A stretch of DNA of 64,000 bases from Macrocybe gigantea (taxonomy: Eukaryota; Basidiomycota; Agaricomycetes; Agaricales; Callistosporiaceae). The stretch covers positions 1 to 64,000 of the forward strand of contig SJRY01000072.1 of assembly GCA_011319805.1 (NCBI GenBank), written 5' to 3'. Position 1 is the first letter of the stretch, and each line of letters begins with the position of its first letter. This document shows positions 45,567-57,052 of the stretch, one piece after another. Below the pieces are notes generated by a model. That model was given only the letters and a program-made list of their open reading frames with translations. It did no database searches and had not been told where the DNA came from. The translations under genes were made by a program, and so were the position numbers.

Positions 45567-48500
45567 CTATGTACGCTCCATAAACCCGTCGTTTTCCCAG
45601 AAACGGAGACAGAGAAGCACATCGTCAACGCTCAAAGGTCTACACTGCGCCAATGTGGGCGAAACTTTCAACGACTCCTCAAGCGAAACCAAGGGTTCAC
45701 CAAAATCGCCTTGCTCATAGAAGCTGATCAAGTGCCGCGCCGTGATGTGTCCTCGCGGAGGAACGGCTTCTTCCTCATTGTCGTTGTTTTCCCGCAAGCG
45801 CACTAGCCATTCTGAATAAGGAACAACTGGGACTCCGATGTGTTTCGCTACAGTTGCGAAAATTTGATCCCACTTTACTGGTCTTGGTGACAGGAGGTAT
45901 AACGTGCGGCCTTCTTTTGGCATCTCAAATGACATGTCAAGGAGAGCCGATGCCGCGATGTCAACGGGAATCCAGGATATCCGCATCTACCTGAAGTTTA
46001 GTTCTCATTTCTTCGATAGGTAAGAGAAACTCACGTTGTCTCTCATTGGGATGCAACCTATGGCTTGGCTAGCTGCAATTAGTGACGGGGCCCACTCTTG
46101 AGAGCCCCAGCCCCCAACTCGAGTATCGCCCGACAATTGTCCCACGCGCACCACTGTAGATCGGAGATTCCGGGCTTGGCTAGCTATCGTGACGAGGCTT
46201 TCTCCAACCCATTTGCTTTCCCCATATCCAGCGCCGACCGCCACGCCAGCCTCAACCGGAGCTTCTGGAGCTGGATTGGTTGTTGGATGGTCTGTTGAAG
46301 ACAGTCGAGTAAGTGAAAAACATGGAAGGAAGATGAGCTCACTTCTTACGGTCGAGATAGAGCTGATGAAAACCAGGTGAGGCCCACCAGGCACAGCGCA
46401 TCCAAGAGCGAAGTCAATCAAATGGCGGACACCAGAGATCAATGGTCCGAATGATGATAAGTTCAGGTTGAAATCGACGCGCCACGCTGTTGGAGCTATG
46501 TGAGCCGGATATTACTAATAGTCAGCCTTTTGAGCGAGCTTGCCATTGTGAATGATAACTGTTACATTTTGCTGCATCTAACGAATGGCTCAAATCACCA
46601 AGTCGCGGTGACGAGATATGTTGACTCCTACCTCCTCGTATTGATCTTTTGGCATGCCAAGTTTCGCCTCGGTGAAGTCACACGCAACGAATTTCACTTT
46701 CGCAAGATTGGCATCAGAGAGGCCCCAGTGATCGAGTGCTTTGGATTGCCTTCCAGCTAGAGTTGCGTCCAATCCATGTGCCTCTCGGTTGAGTGCATAA
46801 ATGTGCCTCACATTGGGGTCTTGGGTTAATTGTGATAAGATGTGACAACCGAAGCGCCCAGTGCAGCCAGTCAATAAGACAGTTTGACAGGTCACACGGG
46901 CTTCACGAGGAGGCCAGGTGGCGGCAGGCAGGTCCCGCCCCAATTTTTGCACCAGCGCCTCCATTTCCGCGACTTTCGCTGCCAGTTTCGCCTTCGGGTT
47001 GTCTTGTTCCCTCATCCCAGAAAATTGTTTCCAGACAAATTGCCCCAATGACATGACCGTCGGATGGGCGTAGACGAAGCTCCCAGGCAAGTGATGAACG
47101 GCGGCCGTGGCGGAAGCACGCAGAGCTCGTGCGATAGAGTTTCTGATCCAAGTAGCTTGCAGACTGAAACGAAAAGTCAGCTTCAAGTCTGGGAGGAATG
47201 AAGATAAGAATACCTGTCACAACCATATTGGAAAAAGTCATCATTATCGGACATTGGCCGCTTCATAACCGACACGACAACCAGACGAACAAATGCAAGT
47301 GCTGACTCCGGCGTCCAGAGGTCGGGTATCTTCAGATCTGTTTGGGATGATTCACTGACGGATGCATAGAGTGCGTCAATTTCTTCTGAATAAGCTTTCA
47401 GACAGGCTTGACGACGCGGTGTGCCTTTGGGTGTGAATTCGAGCGGTTTCCCAGGATGTGTTACCAGAATCATCTGCCGAAATGGGCCGCACATGAATTG
47501 CTGCTACGACTCACTTCGAAGTAACTCTGATTACCTCTTTGAATATTCTTGAATGAGCTGGAGCATATTCGTTAACTGCTTCGATAGTTGGCCTATCAAT
47601 TAGACTTGGTCAGGAGAGCGTACATTTCGGGCAGAAAACTGCCCCACCAAATCTCATTTCGGAAATGGATTAGAGTGTCATCACTCGTCGGATCGAATTG
47701 CACTCTCGGTTGGATGAGGACCCCATTTTGGAAGCGCCCACGGCCGAACATCAATGCTGCAGCGATGTGGGGGTCTCGCAGCAGCATAGCTTCTAAGCTA
47801 GGGTGAGTTGTGAAAGGGTTAACGTAAACCATGATTCCATGACTTTACCAAGTGGCCCTGGGTTAGTCTGAGGCACGTTACATCCTGTTCACGGGCATTC
47901 AAGCACTGAATATTGACCTTTTCACCAGTAGAAAGCATAATCTGATCATCGGCTCTCCCATACACGCGATATAGGTACGCCTTAGTTGGGTGTCTTTGCA
48001 GCAAATCCCTCGTAAAGTATGCCGGAGTTCCTGCGTACGCCGTATTAATGACATTCGGACCAGAGGTAGCGGTTTTCTGGACTGTTGTATAGCCTTGAGA
48101 ACGCGATGGGCATTTGAGAATTGCCTACCACGACAATGGGTTCAAACAGATCGTCACAGTCACCCTGCACGTCCATTTCCACCCTCAAATGAGGCGAAAA
48201 CCTAAAATACGGCCATTCGCATGGCTGAGGAGGCAGAGGAGCGAATAGGCTCAAACATCCCACTTCGGTCCTAAGAAGATTGGCTGTCAGCGGCTACAAT
48301 TGTCAAGGGGAAAAACCGGTAGATAGCATACATTCCATACAGTGGCATCAATGGCACACCTTGGTAAGCGAGATAGTTACCGACAGCCTCACTCATGGGT
48401 GCACCACTGTAGATCTGAGAATACGTGAATGAGCTAGTGACCAGGCGTGTAGTTCGTATGACGGGACGTACTAAAGCTTTCAAACGTTTGAGCACTGGGA

Positions 48501-49772
48501 GTTTGTCTTCTGAACGAGCCCATGCCTGAATTGAGGATGTTGGTATCTCGCCGAAAGAAATACACGGAGCGCAATACCTCTATGAATGTAGGGACGCAAT
48601 AAATTATGGAGCTTTGAGTTGCGACTATAGCATCGAAGAAATTTTCCGGAGTAGGGACGACAGGCGAAGACAATGGCTTGAAGCATGCCATGCTATTTCC
48701 TGCGAATAACTGCAATAATGCATAAAAAGGTCATTTCGATTTTCTGCTTACACCAAGACAAACTTACGGCCCAGATGAAAGTGATTACACCCATTGCATC
48801 TATACATTGATTCTCAGATCGTGTCCGGCAGCTCGAATGGTGAATCGTACGAAACATAGGTAGAGCCTGAACCCCGAGCGGAATCCCGCATATATCGATT
48901 TCGCCATCGTCTAGGTGGACTATTGAGCTCAGGTACAGTCATAGAAAGGTCGCATACATGGGATCATTCCCCATGACATGAGGGCCCGTCCAGAAATTCT
49001 GACAGGCTTAGGCTGAGCAGCAGATCCTACAGAAGATGACAGTGAATGGAATAAGAGCGTCGATGGTATTCACTAACCGGAAGAATGCAAGATTAAAATC
49101 GTGGCATCTTGACTGATTTTGACAGGTTTTCGCATATATGCTCCTTCGCCTCTGTAAAGATCGCGAAATTGGGGCAAGGGCAGAAGATGCAACTCAATTC
49201 CTTCTTGATTCAACAGCTCCGCGACATCTTTACTCAAACGTTGCATCGCAGGGTCTGGGCTCACGAAGATCAGTCGAATACCCGTTTCCCGTATTAAATG
49301 TGCGGTTCCGGTGATCGAGTTTCGGCTTGATAGCGGAAAAGCACTGAAGCCAGCATGTAGAATCCCCATCATCACGGTGACATATGTAACAGTATCTTCA
49401 GCAGGGTTAATAAGTGCCATCAACAGTCCAAAGACAGAACTCACCCGCAATCGCAAGAATACCGAATGTTGGAAGATAATCGGCACCTCCCGATGTTTCC
49501 GTGTTTGAATGCGCTGATTCCTTGCAAGAATGACAATCAGAAGCAATGAGGGAAGCTGCGGCAATGGCACGGCATGCTTCAGGATAGTAGATAGAACGGA
49601 GCTGGTCCTTCGAGTCATCATGATAGACAAAGAGTGGATGATTTGGGCTATGTTCGGCGTGGTAAAAGAAAAGCTCAGGTACGGTAAGCGAACCGTCCAG
49701 AGGCGGTGGGTGAAACGTCAGGCTACCAACGCCTTGAGGGGTTCGGAAGCGGTCTGGTGTCGAGTGGTCCAT
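45567..49772 (-). CDS. NRPS-like adenylate-forming reductase (A-T-R)
   Basis: Multidomain enzyme that activates a carboxylic acid as AMP ester, loads it on a phosphopantetheine arm and reduces it with NADPH to an aldehyde or alcohol. Adenylation domain: ILHSSGSAAQPKPVRIS (core P-loop, about 49000-49095) and YGRADDQIMLSTGEKVN (near 47930). Thiolation site DDFFQYGCDSLQATWIRNSI with the acceptor Ser split by an intron at 47166-47215. Reductase domain: TVLLTGCTGRFGCHILSQ (NADP-binding, near 46880) and catalytic GAGYGESKWVGES (YxxxK, near 46210). C-terminus VDDVLLCLRFWENDGFMERT. ATG 49772 (MDHSTPDRFRTPQGVG) is preferred; an in-frame ATG exists at 49940. No condensation domain, so not a peptide synthetase. 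Agaricomycete relatives reduce benzoic acids, fatty acids or aminoadipate; the substrate is not readable here. Confidence 0.92.
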
Positions 49773-50562
49773 TTCACGATCCAGTGACTGCTGGCGGACC
49801 TCAAAACCCTCGATAGGCGCTACGGGGGCGCTCCACTGTTTGCGGTGAGAACATATGAATGTATTAGGTGAGAACTGATGGAGACTGAGAAAATGGATAT
49901 AGAACGGAAACTGAGAAGGTGCTGTTGTGCTCGGCAGCATCTACGATGTCATGACAATGCTGCACATGTAGACATTGTCTTTCCCGTCAACTATTACAGG
50001 CGAAAGGGTTGTCGGTAAAGTGGTCAACATTTTCAACTTTTCAAACTTAGTTACCTCAGCAACTTGCAGTCGTCTCGGCTAGAGTTTTGTCTTCCTCAAC
50101 AACCGTTTAGTGACTTGCAAACTATCTTCCTGAGTCTTACGAGCTCCCGTTGTCGAGTCGCCACCTCCCAGGAGTCTGATCGCTGTGAACGGGGAGCAGC
50201 GCACGCACTGCAGGATTATTTTTAGAACAAAAACACCACGATTGCCAAGGTCTTTTTGGCATTTCCACCTCTTTGCAGTGGAACGTTTCGCAGGAGACGT
50301 TCATCACGACGGAGACATTGATTTGCTTCCTGTATCATTGCGGCTCACGCCGGTGCCGCGTACCCATCAGCACTCGATCGTGGTCCTAATCTCGGCCAAA
50401 ATCCAAAAAATGCTATAACAGACCGAGATCTGCAGGCGAACCCCTCCTACCTCCACCCGTTGATGGACAGTCCTGGTATTCATAATAACCGTCATCTTCC
50501 TCGGACCTCAGCTTCTTTGTCTGTTCTGACCCCCCACGCCCTCCGACCCTTATACGCTTGAC
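49773..50562. promoter_or_regulatory. Divergent spacer between the reductase and a membrane protein gene
   Basis: 790 bp between divergent ATGs. The minus frame stays open to 49940. The rest holds short unrelated ORFs. No motif recognised. Confidence 0.35.
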
Positions 50563-51902
50563 ATGGGTGTTGCTCTTGACACAGCTGAGCTGCTCGCTAT
50601 TTTCCTAGAGACCTTATGCTACGGTAAGCCTTCGGCGGGTATCACGGAATCACTTCGTATCCTTTCTGACGTATGTGCAGGGATATTTTTCACCCTGTTC
50701 TGGATAATGTTCATCGTCTTGTATTATCGTGGCCATAAAGGTAGTATCCAGAGGCGTGCACTACTGCCTGTCGGAGTTGCCATGCTTGTACTTGCGACAT
50801 TAGTGGGCTCTTATAGAACTTATGATGCATTGTCCTTTACTGACCATCATGACCAGCACCTCGTCCTCGATTTCATTCGTGCTGTGCAAGCCTTCATTTC
50901 AACCGATATGACGGCCGTTCAGTACTACTCACAAATCGCACATCCACTGCATGTCGCCAAGGATGCAGTTTATGCTACCCAAACGATTCTCGGAGACGGC
51001 GTCCTGGTACGAGAATCGACGAATGCTGCGAGTGACTTGAACCTTTTTTCCTTCATAGATTTGGCGATGTTACATCGTCTACAATCGAAACATTTATATT
51101 GTCTTGGTCACCGGGCTCATGCTCTTATTCAATGCCTGTGAGTTTGCGCCACAAGTTCGGTTCCAACCCGCGTTCACCTCCGCACCGTAGCCGTAGGATA
51201 CTATGTCGTCTGGACGTTCTCAAAGACCGACCGCCACACGAACATTTTCGACCAAGCCGCCAAAAATTGGATCACCGTCTTTTTCACTCTCACCATGGTC
51301 ACAAACCTCGTCTGCACAGGTAACTGTCCGTTCTGCGATGATTATATCGTCCATGCAATTGAGATGGTATTTGGCAGCCGCGATAGCATGGAGGATCTAC
51401 TTCTCTCGGCGCCGACTGTCGACGGCACGGTCTCTTCTCCCAGTCACGATCGTCATCGTCGAAAGCGGCGCTCTGTACTCATGCACTGTACTGGCGCTCC
51501 TCATTGCCTACCTCACAAAGTCGAACGGACAGTACACCGCCCTGGACCTTGTGACTCCCGTAGTGGTACGCAATCTTCCCTGGACCGATCATCTCCCGGA
51601 AATGCCTCTGAAATGACTCGATGCACACCTAGGGCATCGCCTTCACGTTGATTGTGCTCCAGATACACTTCCATGTCGGGTCGCAGTCTCCTGATCCCAC
51701 AGGAGACGCGATCACTTCTGGCAGATGGCGCCGTAATGGGCCCGCTGGGCTGTCCGGCGCGACATCCGACCTCGGGTACCAGATGGAACCAGTGACGGTA
51801 CGCATTACAGAGCACTCTGAGATCGGGTATCCTGGCGACAAGGGCGTGAGCGAAAACATCCCCGCCAGATACAGCACGGCGTCCAAGCCGGTGCATTTGT
51901 GA
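50563..51902 (+). CDS. Seven-helix-type integral membrane protein, basidiomycete family
   Basis: Function unknown; this type of multi-pass protein is strongly expanded in mushrooms. ATG 50563 (MGVALDTAELLAIFLETLCY), intron, GIFFTLFWIMFIVLYYRG, LLPVGVAMLVLATLVGSY, a soluble loop, WRCYIVYNRNIYIVLVTG, NWITVFFTLTMVTNLVCT, YLAAAIAWRIYF, LLPVTIVIVESGALYSCTVL, GIAFTLIVLQIHFHVG, then a hydrophilic tail to the stop at 51902. About seven TM helices and a cytosolic tail. Four or so introns (about 50622-50680, 51009-51059, 51322-51340 region, 51569-51630). No similarity to classical GPCR motifs was seen. Confidence 0.75.
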
Positions 51903-52780
51903 TCTAGGAATCTAATCTTGTGCGCAGTTCAGTCTTCTGGGGCTAATTTATGATGTTTATTACTTATATCTACCCGGAATACGAAGCAGATGTGAACGGC
52001 AATGTTGATCATCTTGATCATCTGCGGCGATGTGAGTAGGTCTTAGAATGACTATTGCTGGTATGTTTCTAGGGGTCTTCCCCCGCCTGAGCCGTCCTCT
52101 TGCCTGTCGACGCGTCTGTCGCTTCTGGAATGCGTCAAAGAACGTCGAAAGGCCAACTGTCGTTCCCAGTCGTCCTGGTAATACGCTTTGCCTGTTACGT
52201 ATCACTCCCTGTGAAGTTACCGTGCTTCTCTCGATGCTCGCCTAATTTTTAACCCTTCACCTTCCGTGATGATAGGGGTCGTTCACAAACCAAATTGTGT
52301 ACTTTCAGGCAAAAGAGAGGATGCCAATAAGAGCTTGATGCTTGTCATTTGAACCCCATATAACGGTCAATTGCAGGGGCATCTCTCTGGGGAGGAACGT
52401 CCTAGTGACCAGCTGCAGCGAAAGAGCGAAATCTGAAGAGTGTGGTTGCATGAATTAGCACATGGCATTGCGTCGTTTAATATCTGGTATAGTTGTGCGA
52501 CCCCGCGGTTTGGGTTAACGAAAAGCTCAAAAGTTCAACGAATGCGCAGCGTTTAGCATGGATTGTCGTGCATTTATTGCAGGGTCGAGATGTCTAGGAG
52601 TGACATCTTGACAAAGTCCCAAGTTTGCATGAACCTCTGCAGTATAGGCCTCAGTTAGAGCATCTTTGCATGGGGATTATTGATATCTGTAGTGATATAT
52701 AGGTGTCATGCTACTATACAACAATTAGTGGACATTATATTCATCAAGGTCCTGCAGCGCGGTAAGCGCTGACCAGTACA
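51903..52780. other. Convergent spacer
   Basis: 878 bp between two stop codons. Short ORFs near 52050-52245 (both strands) have no family character. Nothing else recognised; AT content rises toward 52700. Confidence 0.45.
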
Positions 52781-54102
52781 TTAGTGGGATTGGTCGCCTT
52801 CAGCAGCCTTGGCGGCTTCAGCGGCGTCCGCCTTCTGCTTGTCTATAATCCACTGTCGGATGAACGTGCTACTCATCTTTGTGTGCTTGAGCATTTCCAC
52901 GTCATCGTGATCAAGCGTCTCGCTGGAGCTGATAACATCTATGATATATGTGTCCAACGCGGGGAGGTTCTTTGCGGCTCTGTGTTTCGCGACTAGCATC
53001 GGAACGAATGGTGAAACGTGCAAACAAGAATAGCCTTGATGGTGAAGACTCACTGGCATCGGCACCAGACAGCGATTCTTTACTCACGACAAGCGCTTGT
53101 ACATTTGGATCCCAGCCGGTTGGACCATAGACGTCATTTATGGGCACGATGTCGTACGTGATACCCGGTTTGAAGAGGGTCAAGAACTCGCGAACACGGT
53201 TCATACGAGTCTCGAGGGATTCCAAGACCTCTTTGTTGGCCTTCTTTTGCAGCATAACGTCATCTTCGCGAAGTATGAGCCGTGACATGTGATCGACGCC
53301 GAGTAACCGTACCTGTCATTCCGACAATGAGTTTCTCGCCGGTGATCCATGCACCCATGCTGAGAAGGATTTTGTGTCCTGCATGTAGATGATCAAACGT
53401 TCCACCAAGAGCGACGACGGGATAGAACGAAGACCTGGCAGCGCTGTCGGAGATGGACGTCGAACTCGGCTGGTCCTCAGACGGAAGAGGGTTAGACAAA
53501 ATATTGGGGGATGTTTTTGGAGTAAGACTTGGTCTGCGCTGTCGTGGGCTTGGAGGACTGTCCGAGTCACGGTCCCCTGGGAGGTAACATTGTCTGATCG
53601 AATTTATGGAAGACGGAAGAGGGATGGGGATGGAATCTAAACACAGAAGTAGTAACCGAGACGGCGAGTTTCAGTGGAAACAGGACATACCGCCCGCGAC
53701 GCGGATGACCACGTCGTAACCCTTGCCAAGATCCTCCGGGACATCCACGTCAATGCCCAGCAAGAGGACGTCGATATCCATGAGGATTTTGTCGAGCTCC
53801 TGCGCGACTCGAGTCGCCTGAACGTAGACGTAAGTGAGCAATCGTTGCACATCGTCCCAATATTCTGTGTGGGATATGCCGGGAGGAACGGCGGTGGTAG
53901 ACAGACATGGCGAGTTGAAATGCCTGGAGAAAAGGGCGATCGTTAACCGGTTGGTGGTCGTCGTTGCAGCTGTAGCGATTATCGGAGCGAGAAAGTGGGG
54001 AGGATCTATGGACGGGATGGTGGCGAGTAGAAGAGACCGGGAGGACATGGAAGGCGGAAAGGGAAAGAATTTTGAGGACAGCGAACGGCGGTGATGGGCC
54101 AT
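52781..54102 (-). CDS. CAB4: Pantetheine-phosphate adenylyltransferase (coenzyme A synthesis) with long N-terminal domain
   Basis: Makes dephospho-CoA from 4'-phosphopantetheine and ATP. The catalytic domain begins FYPVVALGGTFDHLHAGHKI with the HxGH nucleotidyltransferase motif, then LIVGMTG, LESLETRMNRVREFLTLF, YDIVPINDVYGPTGWDPNVQ, VSKE, LPALDTYIIDVISSSE and KMSSTFIRQWI (ISSTxIR-type motif), ending in an Ala-rich tail at 52781. Before it are about 190 residues (MAHHRRSLSSKFFPFPPSMS..., TYVYVQATRVAQELDKILMD, GKGYDVVIRVAGG) with a second-domain look, seen in fungal homologues but of unknown role. Introns about 53690-53640, 53310-53270 and 53050-52990. Divergent from the DHHC gene by 156 bp. 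Confidence 0.88.
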
Positions 54103-54258
54103 GATGGCGCTTAAGTGAAAACGTCAGTTAGAGATAAGATAAGATGAAGTGATAATTTGTGACCGTGGGAATATTTACCAGCTAATGCCCAAATCAAGCG
54201 GGCTGTGGGGCACGTTGGACGCTCGTTTCTTTGTATTTCTTTTCTTTTGTGATAGCCA
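54103..54258. promoter_or_regulatory. Short divergent promoter between CAB4 and the DHHC gene
   Basis: Only 156 bp separate the two ATGs, so this stretch must carry both core promoters, or one 5' UTR must overlap the other gene. Confidence 0.45.
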
Positions 54259-57052
54259 ATGTCACTTCCACACTCTTTCCAGTCATCACCGCCTGCATCA
54301 CCCTCCGCCGCCTCCTTCGCCCGCAATACCTCCTTCATGCATCCCGTCGCGCCCACGTCACCCACCAAGGCCTCGTTCCTCCCCAGCTCCACCCACGCAG
54401 GCGGCATCCAGCCCTCGTCCTCTTTCTTCCGCCCCGCACGTCCGTCCCAGCAGCCCCAGTATTCGCGGCCGTCCTCCGTCGCCTCTTCCACGAATGACGC
54501 CGTGCATGACGTTGCTCAGGACCCTGAGCAGTCATTCCATCACGACGCATACCCACTTGGGCCCGTGGCCGCGTCCCCGAGGCGTCACTCCACCACGCAC
54601 AGTTCTATAGACGAGGGAGCGACCGCGCAAGACTCCTTCAACGCTTCTGAGCCGCGTTTCCAACAGTTCAATACCCTGAAGCGTGTAAAACAGAGCAGGG
54701 AACCTTTATTACCCATCGGAGGTCCTGTGTCGCCGCGTCGCCCATCCGTCACCGCTCCCAGACATGATCGCGCTGGTCAAATACTACCGACACCCTTATC
54801 ACCAATCAAAAGCGGTAGCACGAGTAACATCAGCGCGTCCCGCGCCGTGCGTACTAGCCTCGAGAAAGTTTGGAGCAATCTCGGCCGAGGTATGAGTTTT
54901 GACTCGTTCAGACGGAGATCAACGAGTTCTCGGAACGACCATGACGCCGCGACAGACGTTGTCACTCGGAAAACCTTTGAAAGCAACCACCAGGTTATAG
55001 ACGAGGAACGCGCCGAAGGGGGGCTATACCCTTGTCCCAAAGCCAGCACCGTCGAAAAATATCCACCCTTTCCGCACGGGATCGTCCCACATCCCCGTTC
55101 AAGCGCACCGCAGATTCCTCGTCTCCTTTTCAACTGCTCTCATCCTACCCAGACGCCCACCCGCCTTCCCCTTCTCCGACCCTTACCACCCATCGCCCTC
55201 CCCCACTCCCTCGTCTTCCCAGCATTCACCTTCCCCCACTCCGACATTTATACCCGTTCCCCCTCCTACTTCTGCCGAGCAACCTCCACTGATCCGGATG
55301 CCTCTTTACTCTTCGAAGGGCAAGCCAGTGCGGCGCTATGAGCGACACGCGTCCCGCAATCGTTTCTTTTTCAATGGTCACTTGCTCACGGGTGGCGATT
55401 CTCCATGGGCATTCATCGCCAGTTTTGGCATTCTCGTGGTCCTGGCTGGCATTTGGTTTGGGACGACCTGCGTCTGGTGGTGGAGAAACGTTACGCCCGC
55501 CGTGCCCGTCATAGGCGCATATATGGCCCTCATCGTCGTATCCTCTATGCTTACAACGGTATTCCGCGCTTTTATACCATCCCAATTCCCAGTTGTTGGA
55601 GCTGATGTTCATAGGCATTCACTGATCCTGGCGTTTTGCCCAGGGATCTCGATCCAGATCCCCCATATCCCCCTTCATCTCCCGGAGATGGTACTCTAAG
55701 CGCACCTATGCCTCGGGATTTAAAAGTCCGTGAAGAAATGTGCGTCAACTATTGCTGCTATCTCTTTCATGAAATTTACCAAATTATAAATGGTGACAGC
55801 GTTCGGGTAAAATATTGCCCTACCTGCCGAACATACAGACCCCCAAGATCGAGCCATTGCAAAATGGTGTGCACGAATTCTTTTCATAACTGCTTGCGGA
55901 TGCTTATAACGGCGCAGTGTGACAATTGTGTTGATTTATGTGACCATCACTGTCAATGGATCAACAACTGCGTTGGCCGACGTAATTATACGACCTTTTT
56001 CGCTCTTTTATTATCTGCGGTGCGACTTCGTCGTTCACGGTCTCTTTCTTGGCAATTAATCAGACCTCAGACTCTGACCTTGGTTCTCGTTATTTGCACA
56101 TCTGCTTTCCACTTATATTTGCTCACCCGACGAGATCATATCAAATTTCGACACGCCTTGTCGAGCTCCCTAGGCGTAGGTAGCGCAATCGCGTTCTGTT
56201 TGGCCATCGTCATGATATGGCCTGTCTCCGCTCTGTTGGCATATCATGTACGAGTGAGTGCTTCCGACCATCATCCTTTCGCATAGTGTCTGAATTCATT
56301 CGCTTAGTTGCTATTATTGAATGTCACCACGATTGAGCAGGTAGGCATCACCATCACAACTTCTGCTCTCCTAGCAAGCGGCGCTTCACCATGTTTCTGC
56401 GACCCTTTTCTCAAACCTTTTTATCTGATGCGAACATGAACATCGTCACTCGTCCCTTCATTTTCCCTTGATGCCGCGTCCCCATTGAATTTCTGGGCCC
56501 TGCTTTGTCTGCCGATCGAGGATGATGAAGGGTTAGCTCATATGCTCACTCGAAGGCTGTGCCTAAATCCGTAACGCGCCTGGGACGCCGGATGACGAGT
56601 CATGACGGGAGTGCGATGGGTTTATGCTTGTTCAAATATGAGACATTTCGACCTTTCCTTTTTCTTGTTCTAGCGGCCGCCACGACTTTGTTTGCGAAAA
56701 AGATTGACTGACCATTTTTCGAAATCGCCAGATACGAAACCAGGCTCACAAAGACATCGACCCAAAAGCTGCTCCGCCTAACCCATTCTCGCTCGGCTCG
56801 TGGTGGAGAAACTTTGCCGCTGCGCTTTGCAAGCCCCCAGGGTATTCGTGGTTGGATGCAGCCGGTGTGGCGACTGAGGACAAGAGGCGGATCAACCCAG
56901 GTATGCTGTCCACTGGTGGCGCGGGCGCTCCTGGACTGCAAGGTGATGGGAACCAGGACGAGGTGCAGGTCATGGGGCCTGCATTCGCGCCCATCATTGG
57001 GAATGGGAATGGGCATGGGCATGAGGCCTTGGACAGGGAAAAGACGAGCTGA
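54259..57052 (+). CDS. DHHC palmitoyltransferase (Erf2/Pfa type)
   Basis: Membrane enzyme of the Golgi/ER that S-palmitoylates proteins. A Ser/Pro-rich N-terminus of some 300 residues ([20 protein letters not shown]) precedes [22 protein letters not shown]1-2 ([35 protein letters not shown]), [17 protein letters not shown], the Cys-rich core [20 protein letters not shown] / [20 protein letters not shown] with the DHHC catalytic tetrad, and TM3-4 ([38 protein letters not shown]). The C-terminal tail holds [34 protein letters not shown] and a GNGNGHGHE repeat before the stop at 57052. The N-terminal exon needs at least one 1-nt correction between about 55000 and 55250 to reach [18 protein letters not shown] in frame. 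Long cytosolic N-termini are usual for fungal Erf2. Confidence 0.9.
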
